64,000 bases of DNA. Source: Rhizobiaceae bacterium (GTDB taxonomy: Bacteria > Pseudomonadota > Alphaproteobacteria > Rhizobiales > Rhizobiaceae). Both the position numbers and the translations under genes were made by a program. The notes beneath the pieces were generated by a model that did not search any database, was not told the origin of the DNA, and was given only the letters and a program-made list of their open reading frames with translations. The DNA lies in the NCBI GenBank assembly GCA_023953905.1, contig JAMLJA010000006.1:1-64000 (forward strand), read 5' to 3'. Positions 17,282 through 25,341 of the stretch are shown one piece after another. Within the stretch, counting starts at the first letter, position 1. Each line of letters opens with the position of its first letter.

Positions 17282-18103
17282 CTACCAGAACGATGGGACC
17301 GTCTCTTCCAGGCGCGGGCCCAGGCGAAGCGGCGCAATGCGTTCGGCAAGTCCGGTCCGATCCGAGATTTCCAGCCCAACCCCGCAGATCGTGGCAGGCC
17401 CCGATGCAACCTCGAACCGGCCCTTTGGAACCTTTGAAAGAAACCGGTTCAAGGGCTCTTCCTTGTCCATTCCAAGTGACGAATCATAGTCACCACACAT
17501 GCCGGCATCCGTTATGTATCCGGTGCCGCCATTGAGAATCTGATGATCCGCGGTCGGTTGGTGGGTATGCGTACCGACTACCAGACTGGCGCGACCATCC
17601 ACGAAATGCCCGAAGCACATTTTCTCGGATGTCGCCTCGGCGTGAAAATCTATGATGGCGGCATCAACCTGCTCGCCAAGCGGACATTCTCCGAGAATTC
17701 GCTCGCCCGCATGGAACGGGTCGTCGAGATCCGGGTGCATGAAAACGCGGCCCATGATGTTGGCCACGAGCACTCGCGCGCCATTCCGTGCCATGAACAC
17801 GCCAGAGCCTTTTCCGGGGGTTCCCTTCGGAAAGTTGGCGGGTCTGAGAAAGGTGCTTTCACGGGGAGCAAATCCGAGAGCCTCGCGCTGGTCCCAGACA
17901 TGGTTTCCCGTGGTCACCACATCCGCTCCGGCGTCGAGCGTCTGGCGATAGATATCTTCGGTGATGCCAAATCCGCCCGCTGCGTTCTCGCCATTGACGA
18001 CCACGAAATCGAGCCGAAAATCCGAGATCAGGCCCGGCAGTCGTTCCCAGACCGCAGTCCGGCCGGTCTTGCCCACCATGTCGCCAAGAAACAGAAATCG
18101 CAT
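17282..18103 (-). CDS. YmdB-family metallophosphoesterase
   Basis: Calcineurin-like phosphodiesterase of the TIGR00282/YmdB family; the Bacillus homologue hydrolyses 2',3'-cyclic nucleotides. The 273-residue protein has the di-metal motifs FLGDMVGKTGR (D8), NGENAAGGFG, TTGNHVWDQ and VGTHTHQPTAD in order. Length is standard. It is followed upstream (47 bases) by the 5-formyl-THF cyclo-ligase gene on the same strand, an association seen in other alphaproteobacteria, so the two are probably cotranscribed. Confidence 0.92.
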   Translation of the reverse strand: MRFLFLGDMVGKTGRTAVWERLPGLISDFRLDFVVVNGENAAGGFGITEDIYRQTLDAGADVVTTGNHVWDQREALGFAPRESTFLRPANFPKGTPGKGSGVFMARNGARVLVANIMGRVFMHPDLDDPFHAGERILGECPLGEQVDAAIIDFHAEATSEKMCFGHFVDGRASLVVGTHTHQPTADHQILNGGTGYITDAGMCGDYDSSLGMDKEEPLNRFLSKVPKGRFEVASGPATICGVGLEISDRTGLAERIAPLRLGPRLEETVPSFW

Positions 18104-18150
18104 GTCAGGCTTCTAGCGGGAGGAACTCTTTGAGTGCAAGCGCGCCATCG

Positions 18151-18720
18151 TCAGAAATGACGCAAGCCGGTCTCGGTGATTATGTCGGTGAGGGCCACGT
18201 CATGCCATTCGTTCGGGACGAGCGGCACTTCCTGGCAATCGAAGGCAATCCCTATGAGCCTCGGGGTGCGTCCGTGGGCAACCATTCTTGCAATCGCGCG
18301 ATCATAAAACCCCGCACCATAGCCGATGCGATGGCCGCGCGCATCGAACGCAGCAAGCGGGACCAGCATGATCTCCGGATCAAGCACTTGCGCTTCGGGT
18401 CCGGGACCGACGGTTCCAAAGCCCATATCGACCATTGGCGCGCCGCGTATCAGTTCGCGAAACGCGATGGTGTGTCTGTCGATGATCGCCGGCAGACAGA
18501 GGCGTGCACCCCTGGATGCGAGCGCGGACATCAAAGGCCGAACATCGACTTCCGAACGGATCGGCCAGAACCCCGAGACAATGGTGCCCGGATCGAATTC
18601 GACGAGCCTGCCCGCAATGTCGGCGATGTTCATCGCCGCCTCGATCTGCCACACGGGATCGAGTGAATCGCGTCGCGCGAGCGCCTGCCTGCGCAGCTCT
18701 TTCTTTTGATCGCCGGGCAC
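18151..18720 (-). CDS. 5-formyltetrahydrofolate cyclo-ligase
   Basis: ATP-dependent conversion of 5-formyl-THF to 5,10-methenyl-THF, a folate salvage step. The 189 residues show the family features: basic N-terminus KKELRRQALARRDSL, central FWPIRSEVDVRPLM, and the C-terminal signature LAAFDARGHRIGYGAGFYDR with the ATP-phosphate-binding GYGxGFYDR. Length is typical. Only two bases separate it from the membrane-protein gene upstream. In many bacteria 6S RNA lies next to this gene; there is no room for it here. Confidence 0.93.
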   Translation of the reverse strand: MPGDQKKELRRQALARRDSLDPVWQIEAAMNIADIAGRLVEFDPGTIVSGFWPIRSEVDVRPLMSALASRGARLCLPAIIDRHTIAFRELIRGAPMVDMGFGTVGPGPEAQVLDPEIMLVPLAAFDARGHRIGYGAGFYDRAIARMVAHGRTPRLIGIAFDCQEVPLVPNEWHDVALTDIITETGLRHF

Positions 18721-18722
18721 GT

Positions 18723-19124
18723 TCAGTGGAAATTCACGTCACGTCCGGCCGAGCGAAGCGATACGGAGAAGCCGGCGAGTACATCGATGAAGGTGATCGT
18801 CATCAGAATGAAGAAGATCTGGTGTGCCGCGCCCTGGACCAGCAGAAACTCGATCAGATAGGCGATGAACACGAATGTCGACAGCAGATGATCAACGATC
18901 GAGGCGTTGGACGTTCGGGTGGATTTCACGATCTCGACGAACAGGAAGACCAGCGTCAGCACGATGAGCGCATCGCCCATGGTCATGGTCCATATGCCGC
19001 CCGACATCATCTGCAACGAGAAGAGTTCATCGCTCCAGATGGCGGTGCCGCCGGGAGGCAGCATCAGCCCAAGATTGTAAAGGATAAAGGGGACGATCAG
19101 CAGTGGAATTGCACTCATCATCAT
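18723..19124 (-). CDS. Conserved small membrane protein of unknown function
   Basis: A 133-residue hydrophobic protein with about four predicted membrane helices: residues 4-22, 45-65, 80-98 and 101-122, judged from hydrophobic runs. It begins with three consecutive ATG codons behind GGAGA; any could initiate. No catalytic motif is recognised. It is two bases upstream of the cyclo-ligase gene and downstream of the rpmF terminator, so it is probably the first gene of the membrane protein, cyclo-ligase, ymdB-like run. Confidence 0.75.
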   Translation of the reverse strand: MMMSAIPLLIVPFILYNLGLMLPPGGTAIWSDELFSLQMMSGGIWTMTMGDALIVLTLVFLFVEIVKSTRTSNASIVDHLLSTFVFIAYLIEFLLVQGAAHQIFFILMTITFIDVLAGFSVSLRSAGRDVNFH

Positions 19125-19161
19125 CTGTCTCCGTCGAGGACGTTCCTATGGGTGCACAAAC

Positions 19162-19185
19162 AAAAAGACCGGCGCAAGGCCGGTC
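19162..19185 (-). terminator. Rho-independent terminator of rpmF
   Basis: On the minus strand a 7-bp stem GACCGGC/GCCGGTC (19167-19173 with 19179-19185, five-base loop) is followed by TTTTTG. It lies 26 bases after the rpmF stop and separates rpmF from the downstream membrane-protein gene. Confidence 0.85.
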
Positions 19186-19210
19186 CTTCATAATGCACTG
19201 CGAGAGCTGA

Positions 19211-19393
19211 TCAGCCCTCTTTTGCGTCCAGCACCTGACGGCCGCGATACATGCCCGTCTTCAGGTCGATGTGGTGCGGCCGGCGCATTTCGCCGGAATT
19301 CTTGTCCTCGACGTAGGTCGGTGCCTTCAGCGCGTCGGCCGAACGGCGCATGCCGCGCTTTGAAGGCGAGGTCTTTCTTTTAGGTACAGCCAT
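19211..19393 (-). CDS. rpmF: 50S ribosomal protein L32
   Basis: Sixty-residue basic ribosomal protein of the large subunit. It starts [20 protein letters not shown], the near-invariant L32 opening, and continues [20 protein letters not shown] and YRGRQVL. The usual zinc-binding cysteines of some L32 proteins are absent, as in other alphaproteobacteria. It is a single-gene unit with its own intrinsic terminator at 19162-19185 and a candidate promoter at 19473-19501. Confidence 0.97.
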   Translation of the reverse strand: MAVPKRKTSPSKRGMRRSADALKAPTYVEDKNSGEMRRPHHIDLKTGMYRGRQVLDAKEG

Positions 19394-19472
19394 GTTCGTT
19401 CCAGTCGGTCAAAAGCCCTTGGTGCCCCGCGAAGGGCCAGTTTCCGGGCCGAGTTCTTCAGAAAGTGGCGTG

Positions 19473-19501
19473 CCTATACACGTTGCAAGCCCACTTGACC
19501 A
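19473..19501 (-). promoter_or_regulatory. Candidate promoter for rpmF
   Basis: Read on the minus strand, TGGTCA (19496-19501) and TATAGG (19473-19478) are separated by exactly 17 bases, about 80 bases before the rpmF start. Each hexamer matches consensus at four of six positions. It is the best pair in the 137-base gap between mtgA and rpmF. Confidence 0.3.
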
Positions 19502-19530
19502 GCATCGCACAGGAAAATTTTGCGAATCGC

Positions 19531-20283
19531 CTATTTCACGCATTGCACATAGGCGCCCGAGCGGGAGGCCAGCCGCTCGACCCGGGTGGCGAGCCGTCGC
19601 ATGTCGCCTGAGGGCTTGGCCGGGTCGCGTATGTAAGGGTTTGGCAGAGTCACCGCCAGAAGTGCGGCTTCGCGGCGGGAGAGCCTGGCAGCGGATTTCT
19701 TGAAATGATGACGCGCCGCAGCCTCGATACCGTAGATTCCCGGTCCCCATTCCGCAATGTTGAGGTAGATTTCGATGATCCGGCGTTTGGGCATGACCAG
19801 ATCGACATAGACGGCGAGCGGCAGTTCGATGAGCTTGCGCAGCGCGCCCAGCGGCCGATGCCACAAGAAGAGATTCTTTGTGGTCTGCATGGTGATGGTC
19901 GAAGCGCCGCGTACCGGTTTCCCGGCAAACAGATCGTTGACCTCAGCTTTCATTTCCCCCCAATCAATGCCGTGATGCGAGCAGAACTGTCCGTCCTCCG
20001 ACATGATGACCGAGTGGACCATGACCGGTGCGACGTCGTCCAGCGGCACCCACTCTCGCTCATAGCCGTTGAAGGTCGCCAGATCAGCGACCATGAGGGT
20101 CGAAATCGGGTGAACGACCGCAGGGAGATAGAGAAGGGTCAGCACAACCGGGATCAGCGCCAGGACGATAGCAATCCTGAAAAGACGCCAGAACCAGAAG
20201 CGCACTCCCTTGCGTCGCCCGCCCTTGAGTGGTCCCATGCCTTGCGGCTCCGTGCGTTCCACCTCGATTGTCGGCTCGGTCAA
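19531..20283 (-). CDS. mtgA: Monofunctional peptidoglycan glycosyltransferase MtgA
   Basis: Membrane-anchored GT51 enzyme that polymerises lipid II into glycan strands without a transpeptidase domain. The 250-residue protein has one N-terminal membrane helix (about 30-52) and the GT51 motifs [14 protein letters not shown] (catalytic Glu), [31 protein letters not shown] and [13 protein letters not shown]. The longest frame begins at TTG 20283; an ATG at 20238 with GGAG eight bases upstream is a credible alternative. Beyond the GT51 domain the C-terminus is short, as expected for MtgA. Confidence 0.93.
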   Translation of the reverse strand: MTEPTIEVERTEPQGMGPLKGGRRKGVRFWFWRLFRIAIVLALIPVVLTLLYLPAVVHPISTLMVADLATFNGYEREWVPLDDVAPVMVHSVIMSEDGQFCSHHGIDWGEMKAEVNDLFAGKPVRGASTITMQTTKNLFLWHRPLGALRKLIELPLAVYVDLVMPKRRIIEIYLNIAEWGPGIYGIEAAARHHFKKSAARLSRREAALLAVTLPNPYIRDPAKPSGDMRRLATRVERLASRSGAYVQCVK

Positions 20284-20369
20284 CCGTTCGTTCCCGCTAT
20301 CCGGCTCAACGGCATAAAGGCAGGCGTCAGCTTGCGCAACGCCTGACTGTCCGCTACCGCTCCTCCACG

Positions 20370-21287
20370 ATGACTGAAGTGGCAGAAAACGGCTTCGAAA
20401 AGGCGCTGGCGGCGCATGCGGAAGCGGTCGAGCGGTTTCTCAGCCGCGCGCTCGACGAGCGACCTCGTTCAGACGAGATCGATCGACCCGTTCGGCTTGT
20501 GTCGGCCATGCGCCACGGCGTCCTGAATGGCGGCAAGCGGCTGCGACCGCTGCTGGTAATGGAGAGCACGGCGGTGTTCCGCGGCGACAAGGCGGCTGCG
20601 CTCAGGGTCGCCGGCGCGCTGGAATGCATTCATTGCTATTCGCTCATTCACGACGATCTGCCGGCGATGGATGACGATGATCTGCGGCGCGGTCAGCCGA
20701 CCGTCCACAAGGCATTTGACGAAGCCACCGCAATTCTGGCGGGTGACAGTCTTCTCACCTACGCCTTCGAACTGATTGCCGACGATGAAACGCTTCTGTC
20801 CGCCGAGCGAAAACTCGCGCTCGTGCTCGCGCTATCGCGTGCCGCAGGACTGGGCGGCATGGCAGGCGGTCAGGCACTGGATCTGGAAGCCGAAAAGGTC
20901 CAGCCGGATGAGGCCGGGATCATTCGATTGCAGGCCATGAAGACCGGCGCGCTGATCCGCTTTGCCTGCGAGGCGGGCGCCATCATTGCCGGTGCGTCGC
21001 CTTCCGACCGGGAAACGCTTGCTGCCTATGGCTCGGCGATCGGCCTCGCATTCCAGCTCGCGGACGACTTGCTGGACCTCACGGCGACGTCTGAGATGAT
21101 GGGCAAGGCGACAGGCAAGGACGATGAGGCGGGCAAGGCGACGCTGGTCGCGCTGCACGGTGTCGAATGGGCACGGCGCCAGCTCGACGGGCTGGTGGAA
21201 CAGGCAGAGGCTCTCCTTGAGCCGTTCGGTGATCGCGCCCGCACGCTCAAGGCGGCCGGAAGGTTCGTCGCCGCGCGTCAGCGCTGA
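20370..21287 (+). CDS. ispA: Polyprenyl synthetase, farnesyl-diphosphate-synthase type
   Basis: Condenses isopentenyl and allylic diphosphates in cytosolic isoprenoid synthesis, feeding undecaprenyl phosphate and ubiquinone. The 305 residues carry the first aspartate-rich motif in [20 protein letters not shown] (DDxxxxD spacing typical of bacterial FPP synthases) and the second, FQLADDLLD, plus GGKRLRPLL. The ATG at 20370 is chosen by family N-termini; the open frame continues upstream and no strong Shine-Dalgarno is seen. It converges with the lytic transglycosylase gene; ispG of the same pathway is about 0.9 kb away on the other strand. Confidence 0.92.
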   Translation: MTEVAENGFEKALAAHAEAVERFLSRALDERPRSDEIDRPVRLVSAMRHGVLNGGKRLRPLLVMESTAVFRGDKAAALRVAGALECIHCYSLIHDDLPAMDDDDLRRGQPTVHKAFDEATAILAGDSLLTYAFELIADDETLLSAERKLALVLALSRAAGLGGMAGGQALDLEAEKVQPDEAGIIRLQAMKTGALIRFACEAGAIIAGASPSDRETLAAYGSAIGLAFQLADDLLDLTATSEMMGKATGKDDEAGKATLVALHGVEWARRQLDGLVEQAEALLEPFGDRARTLKAAGRFVAARQR

Positions 21288-21293
21288 TCGTTT

Positions 21294-22139
21294 TCAGCGG
21301 TTCTTGAGCACGATGCACGCGCCGCCTGCGCTGCGTAGCTTGCTGCAGATCAGATCAGCTTCCGACCGTGTTTGCGCCCCGATTCTTACGGCATAGATGC
21401 CGCGCCGTCCCATCGCCGAGCGGACACGGCTTACGACGGGATGGTGATTGGCCAACAGAGCCGGAAAACGTGCGCGTGCGCGGCTCCATTGCCGGATGGC
21501 GGCGGCGCGCCTGAAGTTCCCGGCCACCTGAATGCCCCATGGTTTCATATTCATACGCGCCATCGGAATGGTCGACGCCATGATTGCCGGCAGCTTGCGA
21601 CAGGCAGCGCCAAATGAAAGATCGCTGTCGAGCGGCCGAACCTTGCCTTCATAGGACGCGACCGCGAAATTGTCTGTCGGCTCCCCCATGATGTCGAGCA
21701 CATACTCCTCCGTCTCAAGCGGGAGGAAGCCCCCGTTCCGGAGCCAGCGCCCGACCCGTGTTTCACCGGCGTTGTAGGCCGCCGCCGCCAGACCGAGATT
21801 GCCGAAGCCGCGCTTCAGTTCGCCCAGATAGGCAGCCGATGCCGGGATGGCCTGTTCCACATTGAACGCATCTGCCAGACCGCGCATTTTCGCGGTGCCC
21901 GGCATGAATTGGGCAATGCCCTCCGCGCCGGCCGGACTGACCGCCTCTGGGTCGAACCGGCTCTCCTTCCAGATCAGCCTCGCGAGAAAGTCACGCGGCA
22001 GATCGTTGCTGTCGGCGTGGACTTGGATGAGATGGCAGATACGAGCGATGGTAACGGGGCGGACGATGCTGTGCGGAGGGTCCGCATATGCCGGAAGGGC
22101 GGCAGCACACACCAGCGCTGCCGCGATCAGAGATCGCAT
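21294..22139 (-). CDS. Lytic murein transglycosylase (SLT domain, secreted)
   Basis: Peptidoglycan-cleaving lytic transglycosylase. The 281-residue precursor has a signal peptide (MRSLIAAALVCAAALPAYA), an SLT/goose-lysozyme domain at about 35-140 with the catalytic region LIWKESRFDPEAVSPAGAEG, the QFMPGT motif and AAYNAGETRVGRWL, then a C-terminal region of about 90 residues resembling a SPOR-like repeat (IYAVRIGAQTRSEAD). The ATG at 22139 is used because the signal peptide starts there. It is five bases downstream of ispG on the same strand, so the pair is cotranscribed and probably coupled. Confidence 0.9.
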   Translation of the reverse strand: MRSLIAAALVCAAALPAYADPPHSIVRPVTIARICHLIQVHADSNDLPRDFLARLIWKESRFDPEAVSPAGAEGIAQFMPGTAKMRGLADAFNVEQAIPASAAYLGELKRGFGNLGLAAAAYNAGETRVGRWLRNGGFLPLETEEYVLDIMGEPTDNFAVASYEGKVRPLDSDLSFGAACRKLPAIMASTIPMARMNMKPWGIQVAGNFRRAAAIRQWSRARARFPALLANHHPVVSRVRSAMGRRGIYAVRIGAQTRSEADLICSKLRSAGGACIVLKNR

Positions 22140-22144
22140 CGCGC

Positions 22145-23395
22145 CTATTCCGCGGCCTCTCTGTCGCGGCCGAAGCGTTGCTCGATATAGTCGGCGACCA
22201 TTTTCTGGAAGTCCTCGGCGATGGCTGGCCCGCGCAGCGTGGCAGCTTTCTGGCCGTCGATGAAAACGGGCGCAGTGGGAATTTCGCCGGTGCCCGGGAG
22301 CGATATGCCGATGTCGGCATGTTTGGACTCGCCCGGGCCGTTGACGATACACCCCATCACCGCGACCTTGAGTTCCTCAACCCCCGGATAGCGGCTGCGC
22401 CAGACCGGCATGTTGACCCGGATATCGTCCTGGATCTTCTGCGCCAGTTCCTGAAACACCGTCGAGGTGGTGCGGCCACAGCCGGGGCAGGCGGCCACGA
22501 TCGGAACGAATTGGCGAAAGCCCATCGTCTGAAGCAGCTCCTGCGCAACCTGCACCTCGCGCGTGCGGTCGCCGCGCGGCTCTGGTGTCAGCGACACGCG
22601 GATGGTGTCGCCTATCCCTTGCTGCAGCAGAATACCCATAGCGGCCGAGGACGCGACGATGCCCTTTGAGCCCATGCCGGCTTCGGTCAGCCCAAGATGC
22701 AGCGCGTGGTCTGAACGCTCGGCCAGCATCGAATAGACCGAAATAAGATCCTGCACCTGACTGACCTTGGCCGACAATATGATGCGATTGCGCGGCAAAC
22801 CGATCTGTTCGGCCATTTCCGCAGACAGCAGTGCCGATTGTACTATGGCTTCGCGCATCACCTGTTCGGCAGTGAGCGGTGAACCCGCAGCCTTGTTCTC
22901 ATCCATCAGCCTCGTCAGCAATGCCTGGTCGAGCGAGCCCCAGTTGACGCCGATACGAACCGGCTTGTCATGCTTGATCGCCATTTCGACGATGGCCCCA
23001 AACTGACGATCCTTCTTCTCCTTGAAGCCGACATTGCCGGGGTTGATCCGATATTTTGCGAGCGCTTCGGCACAGGCCGGATGGTCGCCAAGCAGGCGGT
23101 GCCCAATATAGTGAAAATCGCCGACCAGCGGCACGTTCACGCCAAGGCGGTCGAGTCGCTCGCGAATTGCCGGCACGGCGGCCGCGCTTTCATCGCGGTC
23201 GACCGTGATGCGCACGATCTCCGAGCCGGCCCGGTGAAGGGCGGCGACCTGTGCGACGGTTCCGTCAATGTCAGCGGTGTCCGTATTGGTCATCGACTGG
23301 ACGACAACAGGCGCATCGCCACCGACGAGAACGCCGCCAACGTCGACAGGCACCGAACGCCTGCGTGGAAATGGAGTGGAGAAATAGCCGGTCAT
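22145..23395 (-). CDS. ispG: (E)-4-hydroxy-3-methylbut-2-enyl-diphosphate synthase IspG
   Basis: 4Fe-4S enzyme (GcpE) of the MEP isoprenoid pathway, converting MEcPP to HMBPP with flavodoxin or ferredoxin as donor. The 416-residue product begins [20 protein letters not shown], has the TIM barrel ([26 protein letters not shown]), and the iron-sulfur domain with CPGCGR and [10 protein letters not shown], giving the three cluster cysteines; the fourth ligand is a glutamate. GGGAGA precedes the ATG at 23395; the frame extends to 23572 without family similarity. Length matches alphaproteobacterial IspG. Confidence 0.96.
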   Translation of the reverse strand: MTGYFSTPFPRRRSVPVDVGGVLVGGDAPVVVQSMTNTDTADIDGTVAQVAALHRAGSEIVRITVDRDESAAAVPAIRERLDRLGVNVPLVGDFHYIGHRLLGDHPACAEALAKYRINPGNVGFKEKKDRQFGAIVEMAIKHDKPVRIGVNWGSLDQALLTRLMDENKAAGSPLTAEQVMREAIVQSALLSAEMAEQIGLPRNRIILSAKVSQVQDLISVYSMLAERSDHALHLGLTEAGMGSKGIVASSAAMGILLQQGIGDTIRVSLTPEPRGDRTREVQVAQELLQTMGFRQFVPIVAACPGCGRTTSTVFQELAQKIQDDIRVNMPVWRSRYPGVEELKVAVMGCIVNGPGESKHADIGISLPGTGEIPTAPVFIDGQKAATLRGPAIAEDFQKMVADYIEQRFGRDREAAE

Positions 23396-23521
23396 ACCCG
23401 TCTCCCGTTCGACGGAAAATGTGTCATTGAGGTGGCCGAGAGGAAGCTGCTTGTCAATGGGCGCGACACTGTGCCTTGGCTCGGGAGGCATGGCTCGGGT
23501 CGCCGCTTTCGCGTGACCGGG

Positions 23522-23538
23522 GAATGTCATAGACATTC
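23522..23538. promoter_or_regulatory. 17-bp perfect dyad upstream of the secreted-protein gene
   Basis: GAATGTC-ATA-GACATTC is a perfect inverted repeat (7-bp arms, 3-base spacer) that ends 22 bases before the ATG at 23561. It lies between ispG and the divergent secreted-protein gene. It could be a repressor operator or form a short hairpin in the leader RNA; no regulator is identified. Confidence 0.4.
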
Positions 23539-23560
23539 GCATATGTTCGGGAGGCAGGCC

Positions 23561-24139
23561 ATGCGCACTCAATTGCTCCTCTGTTCGGCAGCGCTGTTTG
23601 CCGCACTACTCGCCCCTTCCGCTTCCCGGGCGGAGCCGCAAACGCGAAGCGCAAATGGCCAACCCAAAAATCTGATCGCGCCGCAACGCGGGGAACGAGC
23701 CTGCTTTTCGCGCAGCTATGATGCCCGGCACTTGCAGACCCACCCCGACCAGACTGTGACACATATGGATCTGCGCCTCGCATATTCCGAGGAACTGTCG
23801 GACGCGCGGCAGGGTCCGGTCTACGACTTCCAGCTTCTGGTGCGATTTCGTGGCCGGTCGGACCGCCGGCCCTTGAGCGCAGCGGGCGAATGCACTCCCT
23901 CAAATGATGGAAAGAGCATGTGGTGCGGTGTCGAATGCGACGGCGGCGGTGTGGTGGTGCGCCAACGAAATGGCGGCAAGCTGCTTGTCGATCTGGCGGC
24001 GACGGGACGCATTCGTCTGTCCGACGCGTGCGAAGAGGACGATGAAGAGGGCATCGAACTCCTGCCGGGCAAGGACGACAAGACATTTCTGCTGGAGAAA
24101 TCGGCCGCGTCCCAATGTCCGCCACCTGAAAACTGGTGA
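23561..24139 (+). CDS. Secreted protein of unknown function
   Basis: A 192-residue protein with a clear signal peptide ([24 protein letters not shown], then EPQT). The mature part is rich in acidic residues near the C-terminus ([15 protein letters not shown]) and has five cysteines in the order ERACF, GECT, MWCGVEC and DAC, plus a last one in SQCPPP, consistent with disulfides in the periplasm. GGGAGG lies seven bases upstream. It is divergent from ispG and convergent with the TetR gene (five-base gap). I do not recognise the family; similar uncharacterised exported proteins occur in Hyphomicrobiales. Confidence 0.7.
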   Translation: MRTQLLLCSAALFAALLAPSASRAEPQTRSANGQPKNLIAPQRGERACFSRSYDARHLQTHPDQTVTHMDLRLAYSEELSDARQGPVYDFQLLVRFRGRSDRRPLSAAGECTPSNDGKSMWCGVECDGGGVVVRQRNGGKLLVDLAATGRIRLSDACEEDDEEGIELLPGKDDKTFLLEKSAASQCPPPENW

Positions 24140-24144
24140 TCAAA

Positions 24145-24789
24145 TCAGTGTTCGATTGCGAGCTCGATGACGCGCACCAGCTGGCGGGCTCCAATCCTTT
24201 GCGCTTCGGCATCGTCAGTTCGCATTTTCATTCCTTCGAGCCCGTCGACCAAGAGTTCTGCAAGGGTGTCGGTAGACAAACCGCGCTGACTTAAATCCAC
24301 ACCAGACCTCCCTGTTTCGGCTGCGATGGCGTCTCGAAACAACTCTGACAGGCGGGTATGCCAACTTTCGACGAGATCTCCCGCCAGTTCACTCTTGAGA
24401 TCCATGATCTCTGCACCGTGCGGTGATTCCGTGATGGCACACATGGCGCCGATCATCGCCGTATCGATACCGGTGAACAATCGCTCTCCGAGCGTGCCGG
24501 GACCTTCGAGCGCCTCTTCCATCCGCTGGAGTATCTGTTCGAACATCCGGCTGGCCACTGCACGGAAAATGTCGGTCTTATTCTTGAACAGCAAGTAGAG
24601 CGCAGGGCGCGACATTTGAGCGGCGCGCGCAACATCGTCCATGGTTGTCCGGTGATAACCATAGGCGAGCGCTGCCTGGAGCGCAGCATTCAAGACGCGG
24701 ATCCGCTTTGGGTCCAACGCATCTACTGCTTCAGGCCCGCCGCTCATTTCGGGAGTTTTCGACGGGACTATCGACGGCTTGCAAAACAT
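24145..24789 (-). CDS. TetR/AcrR-family transcriptional regulator
   Basis: Ligand-responsive repressor with an N-terminal helix-turn-helix (GYHRTTMDDVARAAQMSRPALYLLFKNK, about residues 45-72) and a C-terminal TetR-type ligand domain. 214 residues from ATG 24789; an internal ATG at 24747 (MSGGPEAVDALD) is also possible. It is divergently oriented to the exported molybdenum oxidoreductase operon, and the gap holds a TTGACA/TGTCAA dyad overlapping a -35-like hexamer. It probably represses that operon and itself, with the enzyme's substrate or a related aldehyde or aromatic as inducer (inference). Confidence 0.88.
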   Translation of the reverse strand: MFCKPSIVPSKTPEMSGGPEAVDALDPKRIRVLNAALQAALAYGYHRTTMDDVARAAQMSRPALYLLFKNKTDIFRAVASRMFEQILQRMEEALEGPGTLGERLFTGIDTAMIGAMCAITESPHGAEIMDLKSELAGDLVESWHTRLSELFRDAIAAETGRSGVDLSQRGLSTDTLAELLVDGLEGMKMRTDDAEAQRIGARQLVRVIELAIEH

Positions 24790-24802
24790 TGTGTTCCAAT
24801 TC

Positions 24803-24827
24803 TTGACAAAAATACGAAAAATGTCAA
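24803..24827. promoter_or_regulatory. Candidate TetR operator and -35 region of the Mo oxidoreductase operon
   Basis: TTGACA (24803-24808) and TGTCAA (24822-24827) form an inverted repeat with a 13-base A-rich spacer, centred between the divergent TetR and 2Fe-2S genes. The left arm is also a perfect -35 hexamer for the plus-strand operon; the matching -10 is weak. Overlap of dyad and promoter is what a TetR repressor site would look like. Confidence 0.45.
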
Positions 24828-24878
24828 TCTGTCAGAAATCGTGGCAATCGGCCTGTGGACGAAAGCAATGGTATCCTC

Positions 24879-25340
24879 ATGCGCCTGACTGTAAACGGAC
24901 GGCCCGTCGAAATCGAGGCCGACCCGGAAATGCCCCTGTTGTGGGCGCTTCGCGACATAGCGGGCATCCTCGGGCCGAAATTCGGCTGCGGGATTGCCGC
25001 TTGTGGCGCTTGCACGGTGCATGTCGACGGAACTCCGGTGCGCTCCTGCGCGCTGCCGCTGGGACAGGTGAATGGCGCTGTGACCACGATCGAGGGCATT
25101 GCTTCCGAAGATCGCCTGCATCCCGTGCAGCAGGCCTGGCTGGAGGAACAGGTGGCTCAATGCGGCTACTGCCAGGCGGGCCAGATCATGACTGCCGTTG
25201 CGTTGCTCGATGAAATCCCTGAGCCGACAGACCAGGATATCGACAATGCCATGGGCGGAAATTTGTGCCGCTGCGGGACATATCCGAAAATTCGCGCGGC
25301 CATTCACAAGGCTGCCGCGTTGAAACTGGCGGGCCTTTGA
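24879..25340 (+). CDS. 2Fe-2S subunit of isoquinoline 1-oxidoreductase-like enzyme
   Basis: Electron-transfer subunit (IorA/aldehyde-dehydrogenase small-subunit type) with two 2Fe-2S clusters. Counted from ATG 24879, the cysteines are C37, C42, C45 and C57 for the first cluster, and QCGYCQAGQ plus NLCRCGTY for the second. It has 153 residues. GTG 24855 in frame would add eight residues. No signal peptide is present, so export would have to occur by co-translocation with the Tat-borne large subunit, as in related periplasmic enzymes. One base separates its stop from the large-subunit start. There is no FAD subunit in the operon, consistent with electrons going to a cytochrome c. Confidence 0.93.
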   Translation: MRLTVNGRPVEIEADPEMPLLWALRDIAGILGPKFGCGIAACGACTVHVDGTPVRSCALPLGQVNGAVTTIEGIASEDRLHPVQQAWLEEQVAQCGYCQAGQIMTAVALLDEIPEPTDQDIDNAMGGNLCRCGTYPKIRAAIHKAAALKLAGL

Positions 25341-25341
25341 G

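Noticed and set aside
18721..18722. 6S RNA next to the 5-formyl-THF cyclo-ligase gene
   Set aside because: The gap to the upstream gene is two bases and the downstream gap is 47 bases, too short for 6S RNA.
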